Positions 42,231-50,020 of a stretch of 51,662 nucleotides of DNA are shown here, piece by piece; position 1 is the first letter of the stretch, and the number at the start of each line of letters is the position of its first letter. The notes beneath the pieces are model-generated. The model was not told the origin of the DNA, did not search any database, and saw only the letters and a program-made list of their open reading frames with translations. The position numbers and the translations under genes were made by a program. Source of the DNA: Streptomyces longispororuber (GTDB taxonomy: Bacteria > Actinomycetota > Actinomycetes > Streptomycetales > Streptomycetaceae); the NCBI RefSeq assembly GCF_014656095.1, contig NZ_BNBT01000052.1, forward strand, positions 1-51,662. Direction: 5' to 3'.

Positions 42231-42836
42231 ATGAGCACCACCCCGCAGATGAGTCAGCTCGGCCAGCAGTACGGCCAGCAGCAGTACGGTCCGCAGCAGT
42301 TCGGCCAGCAGCAGCCGTTCGGCCAGCAGCAGTACGGCCCCCAGGGCATCGGCCAGCAGGGCGGCCAGCAGCAGGGTCAGAGCACCGCGCCGCCGCAGGC
42401 ACCGCAGCAGTACGGCCAGCAGCAGCGGCCGTTCGGCCAGCAGGGCATCGGCCAGCAACAGGGGCAACAGCAGGGGCAGCAGCAGATCCCGCAGCACCTG
42501 CGCCAGCAGATGCAGCAGCTCGGCCAGCAGCAGCCGTTCCAGCACCTGCTCCAGCAGCTCGGCCAGCAGCAGATCCCGCAGGCCCAGGCGCCCACCGTCT
42601 CCACGCACGCCCTCGCAGGGGCCGTCGCGGAGACCTTCTGGGACGTCGTCCAGCCGCTGCCCGGCCAGGCCTCCCTGCTGTACCTGCACGTGGACGGCGA
42701 CTGGCGCGCGTACATCAACCCGAGCGAGCGCACCCGGGACCAGGTGCAGGAGGCGTTCGCGTACGGGCTGCCGGTCATCGGCTACTACGACACCAACAAC
42801 CCGGGCATCCTCCTCGCGATCGTGATCACCAGGTGA
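42231..42836 (+). CDS. Gln-rich (prion-like) protein sharing the subtilase C-terminal module
   Basis: 201-aa protein. Residues about 8-120 are extremely Gln/Gly-rich, built of units such as GQQQYGPQ, FGQQQPFGQQQ and LGQQQ, with aromatic Tyr/Phe spaced regularly as in prion-like domains. Residues 146-201 (ASLLYLHVDGDWRAYINPS ... LLAIVITR) align with the last 54 residues of the upstream protease. ATG with GGAAGG upstream. The gap to the protease is 161 bp with no terminator, so they are probably co-transcribed. I recognise no named family. Confidence 0.87.
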   Translation: MSTTPQMSQLGQQYGQQQYGPQQFGQQQPFGQQQYGPQGIGQQGGQQQGQSTAPPQAPQQYGQQQRPFGQQGIGQQQGQQQGQQQIPQHLRQQMQQLGQQQPFQHLLQQLGQQQIPQAQAPTVSTHALAGAVAETFWDVVQPLPGQASLLYLHVDGDWRAYINPSERTRDQVQEAFAYGLPVIGYYDTNNPGILLAIVITR

Positions 42837-42873
42837 TCCGTACGGCCGCGTGAGGACCGGACCGGACAGCACG

Positions 42874-42908
42874 GCGGCGCCGGGCGGAAGTTACCCGCCC
42901 GGCGCCGC
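42874..42908. terminator. Bidirectional terminator
   Basis: Perfect 14-bp stem GCGGCGCCGGGCGG / CCGCCCGGCGCCGC with a 7-nt loop aagttac, between the convergent Gln-rich gene and mshC. Confidence 0.88.
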
Positions 42909-42942
42909 TCCGCACCCTCGGGCGCGCGCGTACGGCGTCCGC

Positions 42943-44172
42943 CTAGAGGGCGACGCCGAGCAGCGCGTCGACGGCGCGCGACACCACGCCGGGCGCCCCC
43001 TCGTCCGTGCCGCCCTCGGCGTCCTGGCGGGCGACCCAGCGGTCGACGGCGGCGAGCGCGGCGGGCGCGTCCAGGTCGTCGGCGAGCGCCTCGCGCAGCT
43101 CCTCCACGAGGTGGTCGGCGGAGGGGCCGTCCGGGCGCGACACGGCGGCGCGCCAGCGGCCGAGCCGCGCCTCGGCGTCCCGGAGGACCTGGTCGGTCCA
43201 CTCCCAGTCGGCGCGGTAGTGGTGGGCGAGCAGCGAGAGCCGGATGGCGGCGGGGTCGACCCCGTCGCGCCGCAGCGCCGACACGAACACCAGGTTGCCC
43301 TTGGACTTGGACATCTTGGCGCCGTCGAGGGCGACCATCCCGGCGTGGACGTACGCCTTGGCGAACGGGTACTCGCCGGTCAGGGCCTGCGCGTGCGAGG
43401 CGCCCATCTCGTGGTGCGGGAAGGTGAGGTCGGAGCCGCCGCCCTGGATGTCGAAGCCCATGCCCAGGTGGTCCAGGGCGATGGCCACGCACTCGATGTG
43501 CCAGCCGGGCCGGCCGCGGCCCAGCGAGGCGCCGTCCCAGCTCGGCTCGCCCTCGCGGGCGGCCATCCACAGCATCGGGTCGAGCGGGTTCTTCTTGCCG
43601 GGCCGGTCCGGGTCGCCGCCGCGCTCGGCGGAGAGCAGCCGCATGGCGGCGGCGTCGAGCCCCGACACCTCGCCGAAGTGCTCGTCGGCCTCGACGGAGA
43701 AGTAGACGTCCCCGTCCAGCTCGTAGGCGGCGCCCAGGTCCCGCAGCCGCTCCACGAGCGGCACGATGCCGGGTATGGCCTCGACGGCGCCGACGTAGTG
43801 CCGGGGCGGCAGCAGCCGCAGGGCCGTCATGTCCTCGCGGAACAGCGCGGTCTCGGCCTGCGCCAGCTCCGCCCAGTCCTTGCCGTCGCGCTCGGCCCGC
43901 TCCAGGAGCGGGTCGTCCACGTCGGTCACGTTCTGTACGTAGTGCACCTGCCGCTTGGTGTCGAGCCATACGCGCTGCACGAGGTCGAACGCGTTGTAGG
44001 TCGCCGCGTGACCCATGTGGGTCGCGTCGTACGGCGTGATGCCGCAGACGTAGAGACGGGCGACGGGACCGGGCTCGAGGGTGACGAGTCCACCGGTCGC
44101 GGTGTCGTGGATCCGGAGGTCGCGGCCCTTGCCGGGCAGGACGGGGACCTCAGAAGCGGGCCAGGCATACAT
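42943..44172 (-). CDS. mshC: MshC, L-cysteine:GlcN-Ins ligase (mycothiol biosynthesis)
   Basis: 409-aa class I aminoacyl-tRNA-synthetase-like ligase that joins cysteine to glucosaminyl-inositol using ATP. HIGH-type motif THMGHAATYNAFD, zinc Cys in LYVCGITPYDATH, GWHIECVAIALDHLGMGFDIQGGG and KMSKS-type AKMSKSKGN are present. Length and the N-terminal MYAWPASEVP distinguish it from CysS (about 460 aa). No ribosome-binding site; TAGGCT lies 6 nt before the ATG. It ends a run of co-oriented genes with the TIGR03843 protein, DUF3090 and phosphomutase. Confidence 0.95.
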   Translation of the reverse strand: MYAWPASEVPVLPGKGRDLRIHDTATGGLVTLEPGPVARLYVCGITPYDATHMGHAATYNAFDLVQRVWLDTKRQVHYVQNVTDVDDPLLERAERDGKDWAELAQAETALFREDMTALRLLPPRHYVGAVEAIPGIVPLVERLRDLGAAYELDGDVYFSVEADEHFGEVSGLDAAAMRLLSAERGGDPDRPGKKNPLDPMLWMAAREGEPSWDGASLGRGRPGWHIECVAIALDHLGMGFDIQGGGSDLTFPHHEMGASHAQALTGEYPFAKAYVHAGMVALDGAKMSKSKGNLVFVSALRRDGVDPAAIRLSLLAHHYRADWEWTDQVLRDAEARLGRWRAAVSRPDGPSADHLVEELREALADDLDAPAALAAVDRWVARQDAEGGTDEGAPGVVSRAVDALLGVAL

Positions 44173-44178
44173 GCCATG

Positions 44179-44201
44179 AGCCTAACCGGATGCACCGTCC
44201 A
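44179..44201 (-). promoter_or_regulatory. Candidate leaderless promoter of mshC, resembling RecA-NDp
   Basis: Minus strand reads TGGACGGTG-N8-TAGGCT. The nonamer matches TTGTCRGTG at 7 of 9 positions, the spacer is exactly 8 and the -10 fits TAnnnT. The -10 ends 6 nt before the ATG. The nonamer mismatches include the central T of TGTC, so damage control is speculative. Confidence 0.35.
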
Positions 44202-44283
44202 CATACGACCCCGGGACCGCCCCCGTTGCCACGGCCGGCCGCCCACAGCGGCTGGCGGCTGCTTCCCCGGCGTGGGCATCCGG

Positions 44284-44300
44284 TCCGCCCGGAGGGCGGA
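44284..44300 (-). terminator. Short hairpin in the mshC upstream region
   Basis: 7-bp stem TCCGCCC-gga-GGGCGGA in the 194-bp gap between the TIGR03843 gene and mshC. It may attenuate transcription into mshC; weak. Confidence 0.35.
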
Positions 44301-44366
44301 ACGGGTGGGCACAGCCCCACGACGGCGGGCAACCACGGCAGACGGCGGCCGGTCCCGACAGGGACG

Positions 44367-45221
44367 TCACACCGGCGGCCACGGAATGGCGGGCCACTCC
44401 CCGGAGGGGGCGGGGTGCCGCCCCGAGGCGAGCAGCGCCTCCACCCGCGCCCGGGTGGCCTCCACCTCGGCAGGGGTGACCAACTCAGCCAGCCGCCCGG
44501 CAAGGGCCTGCCCCTCGCCCAGGGCCTCCCGCAGGGCCCCCAGGCCGACAACCGCCTCGTCGGTGAACTTCTCCCCCGCCCACCCCCACAGCAGCGTCCG
44601 CAGCTTGTCCTCCACGTGGAACGTGACCCCGTGGTCGATCCCGTAGAGCCGCCCCCCGGCCCCCACCACCAGGTGCCCGCCCTTGCGGTCCGCGTTGTTG
44701 ACCACCGCGTCGAACACGGCGAGCCGCCGCAACCGCTCGTCGTCCGCGTGCACGAGGAGCGCCGTGCGCCCCTCCCCCACCTCGGCGAAGCCGACGGCCT
44801 TCCACCCGTCCCCGGGCTCGTCCCCGTCGACGAGCGCGAGCAGCTCCGCACCGGGGGCGGGATCGCCGTCGTCGTCGTCCGCGGGAGGGCCGATCCAGAG
44901 CTGGACCATGCCCTGCCCGTAGGGCCCGTCCCGCAGCACGGTGGGCGGCACGAGGCCCCAGCCGAGGGCCTCGGAGACCTCGTACGCGGCGACCTCGCGC
45001 TGCGCCAGCGTCCCGTCGGGGAAGTCCCACAGCGGGCGCTCCCCGGCGACGGGCTTGTAGACGCAGGACAGGGTCCGGCCGGGGGCGTCGTCCGAGGCGA
45101 CCGAGCAGTACAGCACCGCGTTGGACGCCTCCCGGATCCGCCCGCGCACGGTCAGCTCGCCGCGGGCGAGCAGCTCCGTGTCGGTCAGGCTCCTCGCCGG
45201 TATCCGTTCTGGCGCGGGCAT
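44367..45221 (-). CDS. SCO1664/TIGR03843 family protein, distant PI3/4-kinase-like
   Basis: 284-aa actinobacterial conserved protein. SNAVLYCSVASDDAPGRTLSCVYKPVAGERPLWDFPDG carries a nucleotide-binding-loop-like Lys; VFDAVVNNADRKGGHLVVGAGGRLYGIDHGVTFH resembles the catalytic and metal-binding loops (NADRKxGH, IDHG) of phosphatidylinositol kinases. Biochemical function is unknown. The ATG at MPAPERIPARSL has GGAAGG 6 nt upstream and overlaps the end of the DUF3090 gene by 37 nt, implying translational coupling. Confidence 0.85.
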   Translation of the reverse strand: MPAPERIPARSLTDTELLARGELTVRGRIREASNAVLYCSVASDDAPGRTLSCVYKPVAGERPLWDFPDGTLAQREVAAYEVSEALGWGLVPPTVLRDGPYGQGMVQLWIGPPADDDDGDPAPGAELLALVDGDEPGDGWKAVGFAEVGEGRTALLVHADDERLRRLAVFDAVVNNADRKGGHLVVGAGGRLYGIDHGVTFHVEDKLRTLLWGWAGEKFTDEAVVGLGALREALGEGQALAGRLAELVTPAEVEATRARVEALLASGRHPAPSGEWPAIPWPPV

Positions 45222-45775
45222 ACGTGTCCTTCCGGGTCGAGCGGCAGGCTGCACAGCGGGCACGGCGGGCGCCCGGCGTTCACGACGTCGAGGGCGCGCT
45301 TGGCGAAGGCCCTGGCCTGCGCGCCGGTGAGCCGGACGCGGAGCATGGGCGGGCCGTTCTCCTCGTCCTGCAGGAGTCTCTCCTCGGCCTCCGCGAGGTC
45401 CTCCTCGGAGTCCGCGTCCAGCTCGACGAGGGCCTGCGCCTCGACGATCATCCGCTCGGCCTCACCGTCCCAGGCGAGCGCCATCGTGCCGACCCGGAAC
45501 TCCTCCTCGACCGGCGCGTCCAGCGGGGCGCTGTCGGTGACCTCGGCGGGCGCCACGGCGGGCACCGCCGCACTGCCCCCGCTGCGGCGCACCACCTCGT
45601 CGAGGAGCTCCTCCATGCGTTCGGCGAGCGCGGCGACCTGGGTCTTCTCCAGGGCCACGCTGGTCACCCGCACCCCGGCGGACGCCTGGAGGAAGAAGGT
45701 CCGCCGCCCGGGGAGCCCGACGGTTCCGGCCACGAAGCGTTCCGGCGGGTCGTAGAGGAACACCTGACGGGGCAC
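45185..45775 (-). CDS. DUF3090 family protein (TIGR03847)
   Basis: 196-aa conserved actinobacterial protein of unknown function. N-terminus MPRQVFLYDPPERFVAGTVGLPGRRTFFLQA is characteristic of the family. An acidic middle (ELDADSEEDLAEAEERLLQDEE) is followed by a C-terminal treble-clef-like CPLCSLPLDPEGHVCP that could bind zinc. GTG start with GGAG 7 nt upstream. In other actinobacteria this family travels with the TIGR03843 kinase-like protein, a phosphomutase and often mshC, as here. Confidence 0.88.
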   Translation of the reverse strand: MPRQVFLYDPPERFVAGTVGLPGRRTFFLQASAGVRVTSVALEKTQVAALAERMEELLDEVVRRSGGSAAVPAVAPAEVTDSAPLDAPVEEEFRVGTMALAWDGEAERMIVEAQALVELDADSEEDLAEAEERLLQDEENGPPMLRVRLTGAQARAFAKRALDVVNAGRPPCPLCSLPLDPEGHVCPRQNGYRRGA

Positions 45776-45867
45776 GTCCTGTCTCCATTGGGATCGACTG
45801 CGTGTACTTGACGCGACAACTGAGGGGAACCCTACTGCGGGCGACGATCACGGTCATGGCGGGCGTC

Positions 45868-46554
45868 TCACGGTGCGCCCGCGTCTCCCCCCACCTGAGC
45901 ATCCTCGCCCGCCGGCCGGGCCCGTGGGGCCAGGGACGTGAAGTCCCCGGTGTCCCCGAGGCGGACGAGGAACGGGCGCAGCCGGGTGTAACGGATCGCT
46001 GTGATGGAACACGGTTCTACGGAGATCCGCTGAAAGAGGTCGAGATGGAGTCCGAGGGCATCGGCGACGAGCGACTTGATGATGTCGCCGTGGGAACACA
46101 TGAGGTAGACGGCTTCGGGGCCGTGGTCGCGCTCCACGCGCGCGTTCCATTCGCGTACGGCCTCGGCCGCGCGGGTCTGCATGGCGCGCAGGGACTCCCC
46201 GCCGGGGAAGGCCGCGGCGGAGGGGTGCTGCTGGACGACCTCCATCAGCGGCTCGTCGGCGAGCTCGGCCAGTTTGCGGCCGGACCAGTCGCCGTAGTGG
46301 CACTCGCCGATGCGGTCGTCGGTGTGGACCGTGAGGTCGGGGCGGGCCGCGCGGAGCGGCGCCAGGGTCTCCTGGCAGCGCTGGAGGGGGCTCGTGACGG
46401 CCTCGGCGAGCGGCAGCGCGGCGAGCCTGCCGGGCAGCGCGGCGGCCTGCTCCAGGCCGCGCTCGTCCAGGCCGACACCGGGGGTCCACCCGGCGAGCAG
46501 GCCCGCGGTGTTGGCCGTGGAGCGTCCGTGCCGGACGAGTATCAGCGTGGGCAT
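45868..46554 (-). CDS. Histidine phosphatase, MSMEG_4193 family (phosphoglycerate-mutase-like)
   Basis: 228-aa enzyme. Phospho-accepting His9 lies in LILVRHGRST; the second catalytic His is in LMCSHGDIIKSL and the Arg in SPLQRCQET. This matches the TIGR03848 phosphomutase family, whose substrate is unknown. No ribosome-binding site; TAGGCT sits 7 nt before the ATG, so the mRNA may be leaderless. DUF3090 follows 92 nt downstream. Divergent from corA with 62 bp between starts. Confidence 0.92.
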   Translation of the reverse strand: MPTLILVRHGRSTANTAGLLAGWTPGVGLDERGLEQAAALPGRLAALPLAEAVTSPLQRCQETLAPLRAARPDLTVHTDDRIGECHYGDWSGRKLAELADEPLMEVVQQHPSAAAFPGGESLRAMQTRAAEAVREWNARVERDHGPEAVYLMCSHGDIIKSLVADALGLHLDLFQRISVEPCSITAIRYTRLRPFLVRLGDTGDFTSLAPRARPAGEDAQVGGDAGAP

Positions 46555-46616
46555 GCTGGCCAGCCTAAGCCGACGCACGGGTGCGGCAGCAGTGCGGCTT
46601 GGGGAGAATGCGCAAC

Positions 46617-47615
46617 GTGATCGTCGACTGTGCCCTGTACCGGCGCGGGCGCCGGACCGAGGGTCCCGAGGACCTGTCCGACGCCCTGGAGCAGGCACGC
46701 GCGGCCGGCGACGCCTTCGTCTGGATCGGTCTGCACGAGCCGACGGAGAAGGAGTTCGACCTGGTCACGGAGGAGTTCGGGCTGCACCCCCTGGCGGTCG
46801 AGGACGCCCTGAAGGCGCACCAGCGGCCGAAGCTGGAGGTGTACGAGGACTCCCTCTTCATGGTCCTGAAGCCGGTGGTGTACGAGCCGGAGAGCGACAC
46901 GGTGTCCTCGGGGGAGCTGATGCTCTTCATGGGGGACTCGTTCGTGGTGACGGTCCGGCACGGCGAGGGCGCGCCCCTGGGCCGCGTACGGGACCGCCTG
47001 GAGGCGGAGCCGGAGGTCCTGGAGCACGGCACGACGGCGGTGCTCTACGCCATCGCCGACGCCGTGGTGGACCACTACCTGGAGGTCGCGGACGAGTTGC
47101 AGACGGACCTGGAGGTCCTGGAGACCGAGGTGTTCTCGCCGGACAGCGGCGGGTCGCGGAACTCGGCGTCGCGGATCTACCGGTTCAAGCGCCAGATCCT
47201 GGAGTTCCGGCGGGCCACCGGACCGCTGGCGATGCCGGTCGCCCGGCTCGCCGGAGTGGGCCCGAACGGCCGCTCCGTACCGTACGTGGACGAGTCGGCG
47301 CAGCCGTACCTGCGGGACGTCCACGACCACCTGACGCGCGTGAACGAGTCCGTGGAGGGCCTGGACCGCCTGGTGACCGACGTGCTGTCCGCGCACCTGG
47401 CGCAGATGAGCGTGCGGCAGAACGACGACATGCGGAAGATCTCCGCCTGGGCGGCCATGGCGGCCGTGCCGACGATGATCGCGGGCGTCTACGGGATGAA
47501 CTTCGACCACATGCCGGAGCTGCACTGGGAGTGGACGTACCCGGCGGTGATCCTGCTGATGGTCGTTCTCGAAGTGGTCCTGTTCCGGATGTTCAAGCGC
47601 CGGGGGTGGCTGTAG
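46617..47615 (+). CDS. corA: CorA-type magnesium/cobalt transporter
   Basis: 332-aa channel. Long N-terminal cytoplasmic domain (DAFVWIGLHEPTEKEFDLV, HPLAVEDALKAHQRPKLE), stalk helix, then two C-terminal membrane helices with the signature YGMNF between them and HMPELHWEWTYP in the loop. I chose GTG at 46617 (VIVDCALYRRGRRTEGP) because GGGGAG is 10 nt upstream; the ATG at 46608 leaves only one nt after the Shine-Dalgarno sequence. Mediates Mg2+ (and Co2+/Ni2+) uptake. Confidence 0.93.
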   Translation: MIVDCALYRRGRRTEGPEDLSDALEQARAAGDAFVWIGLHEPTEKEFDLVTEEFGLHPLAVEDALKAHQRPKLEVYEDSLFMVLKPVVYEPESDTVSSGELMLFMGDSFVVTVRHGEGAPLGRVRDRLEAEPEVLEHGTTAVLYAIADAVVDHYLEVADELQTDLEVLETEVFSPDSGGSRNSASRIYRFKRQILEFRRATGPLAMPVARLAGVGPNGRSVPYVDESAQPYLRDVHDHLTRVNESVEGLDRLVTDVLSAHLAQMSVRQNDDMRKISAWAAMAAVPTMIAGVYGMNFDHMPELHWEWTYPAVILLMVVLEVVLFRMFKRRGWL

Positions 47616-47621
47616 CGTCCG

Positions 47622-47651
47622 GCCACGCGCGCGTGCCCTCGCGCGCGTGGC
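47622..47651. terminator. Bidirectional terminator
   Basis: Perfect 12-bp stem GCCACGCGCGCG / CGCGCGCGTGGC with a 6-nt loop, 6 nt after the corA stop and 16 nt before the convergent ferritin-like stop. Confidence 0.88.
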
Positions 47652-47667
47652 GGGGCGGGCCGGGGCG

Positions 47668-48456
47668 TCAGGCGAACTCGGGTGCGGAGGTGGCGGTCCC
47701 GCCCAGGGCGTCCCGGCGCTCGGGCATCCGCAGACCGACCATCCTGCGCCAGCCGCCGAGGCGTTCGTACGCGTGCGCGGCGTGGACGGCCGACGCGAGG
47801 AGCCGTGCCCGGGTGGGCGACCAGCGCAGGATGCGGCCCATGTGCTCCATGACGGCGAGGCTGACGTCGCGGTGCACGCGGATCTCGACGTGCGCGGCCT
47901 CGCGGAGCGCGCGCTGGATGGCGCGGCCGTGACCCGCGCGGGCGAAGCGGAGCAGTTCCTCGTGGCAGTAGGCGAGGTGGTTGTCCTCGTCGTCCGAGAT
48001 CATCCGCACGGCCCTGCCGATCTCCGGGTGGTCCGCGAAGTGCCCGCGCAGCATCGCCATCTGGTCGGCGGCGCGCTGCTCGGTGACCCTGCTGTGCGCG
48101 AGGTACGTGATGAGGTCCCGCTCGGTGAGCCGGTCGTCGGCGCGGAGCTTCTCGTGCGCGAGGCCGATGCCGTGGCGCTCCAGGAGCATCGTGTAGTCGG
48201 TCTCCGGCGGGACCTCGCGGGGTTCGAGGCCGCGCTTTCGCAACAGCGCGCGGAAGATGCGGCCGTGCTTGTCCTCGTCGGCGCCGTGCCGGGCGATCTT
48301 CGGGGCGAGGTCGCGCCGGCTGTCGGGCACGAGCGCGGCGATGCGGCCGTTCTCCCAGCCGCCCTGGGCCTCCCCGCTGGCCGCGATGGAGCAGAACAGC
48401 CGGAACGACTCGTCGTTGTCGAGGATCTCCTGGAAGAGACTCTTGGCCGAAAGCAT
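47668..48456 (-). CDS. Ferritin-like di-iron domain protein
   Basis: 262-aa helical protein. Candidate di-iron ligands: E29, E61-x2-H64 (DEDKHGRIF) in the first half and ExxH-type TEQRAADQ plus DDEDNHLAYCHEE in the second, the spacing expected for a four-helix ferritin-like bundle. Function in Streptomyces is unknown; families with this layout include oxygenases and stress proteins. The ATG at MLSAKSLFQEIL has GGAGG 8 nt upstream. Direct repeats forming a palindrome lie just upstream, at 48481-48518. Confidence 0.85.
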   Translation of the reverse strand: MLSAKSLFQEILDNDESFRLFCSIAASGEAQGGWENGRIAALVPDSRRDLAPKIARHGADEDKHGRIFRALLRKRGLEPREVPPETDYTMLLERHGIGLAHEKLRADDRLTERDLITYLAHSRVTEQRAADQMAMLRGHFADHPEIGRAVRMISDDEDNHLAYCHEELLRFARAGHGRAIQRALREAAHVEIRVHRDVSLAVMEHMGRILRWSPTRARLLASAVHAAHAYERLGGWRRMVGLRMPERRDALGGTATSAPEFA

Positions 48457-48480
48457 CGCAGGCACCTCCACGCCTTCGCG

Positions 48481-48518
48481 GTCCTGGGGACTTCCACAGA
48501 GAAGTCCTGGGGACTTCC
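48481..48518. promoter_or_regulatory. Repeated palindrome upstream of the ferritin-like gene
   Basis: GTCCTGGGGACTTCC occurs at 48481-48495 and 48504-48518, a 23-bp period. The second copy completes a perfect palindrome GAAGTCC-TGG-GGACTTC (48501-48517). The nearer copy is 25 nt before the ATG, so a bound protein would block initiation. The rest of the 267-bp gap holds no gene. Confidence 0.6.
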
Positions 48519-48723
48519 GCAAAGAACGAGTCAAGTGCTCGGCGTGCCCGGAGGCAACAGGAGTATGGGACAGCTCGGCCGAACGAAGGACACCGGCCGC
48601 CGGGCGGGGGGCCGTAACCGGAGGGCTGCCGAAACGTTGTGCTTCCTGACGGCCGTGGCGGGGAAGACCCCCGAGCCCCCACCACGGCCGTGGAAGCCTC
48701 CCCCGGACCCCGTTTCAGGCCTC

Positions 48724-49779
48724 TCAGGCCAGTCCGGCCCGCTCCAGGGCCTCGGTGCCCGCCCGCAGCGAGGCGAGCCGGTCCTCCAGGGAGAAGCCCG
48801 CGGGCGACAGCGTGAGCGTGGTGACCCCGGCCTCGGCGTAGGCGCGCATCCGGTCGGCGATCCGGTCCACGGAACCGAGCAGCGTGGTGGAGTCGATCAG
48901 CGACCGCGGCACGGCGGCCGCCGCGCCCTCCTTGTCGCCGGACAGGTACTTGTCCTGGATCTCGGCCGCCTCCTTCTCGTAGCCCATGCGGCACGCGAGC
49001 TGGTTGTAGAAGTTCTGCTTGCGGCTGCCCATGCCGCCGACGTACAGCGCGGTGTACGGCCGGAACATGTCGGCGAGCGCGTCCACGTCCGCGTCCTTCC
49101 CCACCGCCAGCGGCACCGTCGGCACGACGTCGAAACCGTCCATGGTCAGCCCCGCCCGCTCCCGCCCGGCGCGCAGGTGCCGGATCGCGGTCTCCTCCAG
49201 GTGCTCGGCGGCGGGGAAGATCAGCAGGGCGCCGTCGGCGATCTCGCCGGTCTGCTCCAGGTTCTTCGGGCCGATGGCGGCGATGTACAGCGGGATGTGC
49301 TCGCGCTGCGGGTGCACGGTCAGCTTCAGCGGCTTGCCGGGGCCGTCCGGCAGCGGCAGCGTCCAGTGCGCGCCCTCGTACGAGAGCCGCTCGCGGGTCA
49401 TGGCCTTGCGGACGATCTCGACGTACTCGCGCGTACGGGCCAGCGGCTTGTCGAACTTCACGCCGTACCAGCCCTCGGAGACCTGCGGGCCGGAGACGCC
49501 GAGGCCGAGCCGGAAGCGGCCGCCCGAGAGCGAGTCCAGCGTCGCGGCCGTCATCGCGGTCATCGCGGGCTGCCGGGCGGGGATCTGGAAGATCGCCGAG
49601 CCGACGTCGATGCGCTCGGTCTGCGCCGCGACCCAGGACAGCACGGTGGCGGCGTCCGAACCGTAGGCCTCGGCCGCCCAGCAGACCGCGTACCCCAGCT
49701 TGTCGGCCTCCTTCGCGACGGTGAGGTTGTCCGCGTCCATTCCCGCGCCCCAGTAGCCGAGGTTGATCCCGAGCTGCAT
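48724..49779 (-). CDS. LLM-class (F420-dependent) oxidoreductase
   Basis: 351-aa luciferase-like TIM barrel. The N-terminus MQLGINLGYWGAGMDADNLTVAKEADKLGY, SLSGGRFRLGLGVSGPQVSEGWYGV and PLYIAAIGPKNLEQTGEIADGALL are typical of actinobacterial F420-dependent reductases close to methylene-H4MPT reductase-like proteins. Cofactor F420 is assigned by family; substrate unknown. The ATG is preceded by GGGGA. Divergent from the aldo-keto reductase. Confidence 0.9.
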   Translation of the reverse strand: MQLGINLGYWGAGMDADNLTVAKEADKLGYAVCWAAEAYGSDAATVLSWVAAQTERIDVGSAIFQIPARQPAMTAMTAATLDSLSGGRFRLGLGVSGPQVSEGWYGVKFDKPLARTREYVEIVRKAMTRERLSYEGAHWTLPLPDGPGKPLKLTVHPQREHIPLYIAAIGPKNLEQTGEIADGALLIFPAAEHLEETAIRHLRAGRERAGLTMDGFDVVPTVPLAVGKDADVDALADMFRPYTALYVGGMGSRKQNFYNQLACRMGYEKEAAEIQDKYLSGDKEGAAAAVPRSLIDSTTLLGSVDRIADRMRAYAEAGVTTLTLSPAGFSLEDRLASLRAGTEALERAGLA

Positions 49780-49952
49780 GGCCGAATCCCCTTACCCGTG
49801 AGTAACGTCTGTGCCGGGACTGTAGCGCGCGGGCGCGGGTTCCGTCAGGGGCGAGCGGCGCGCCCGCGTCCCGCGGGGCCCGCGGGCGCCGGGCACCGGG
49901 GCCCGTCCGTCGCGCCGGGCGCCGGGCCCCGTCCGTCGCGCGGGGCATCGCG

Positions 49953-49979
49953 TTGTCCACATCCGCGCCTTCGTCCACA
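49953..49979 (+). promoter_or_regulatory. Two DnaA-box-like sequences
   Basis: TTGTCCACA (49953-49961), the preferred Streptomyces DnaA box, and TCGTCCACA (49971-49979), a permitted variant, on the same strand 18 bp apart, in the 241-bp divergent region between the LLM oxidoreductase and the aldo-keto reductase. Confidence 0.45.
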
Positions 49980-50007
49980 GCCTTGCCCGGGGCTGCGGCG
50001 TGGCCAG

Positions 50008-50020
50008 TAATCTCGCGACC
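50008..50020 (+). promoter_or_regulatory. Candidate leaderless -10 of the aldo-keto reductase
   Basis: TAATCT ends 7 nt before the ATG at 50021, and no Shine-Dalgarno sequence is present. TTGCCC 19 nt upstream of it is a possible but over-spaced -35. Confidence 0.4.
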
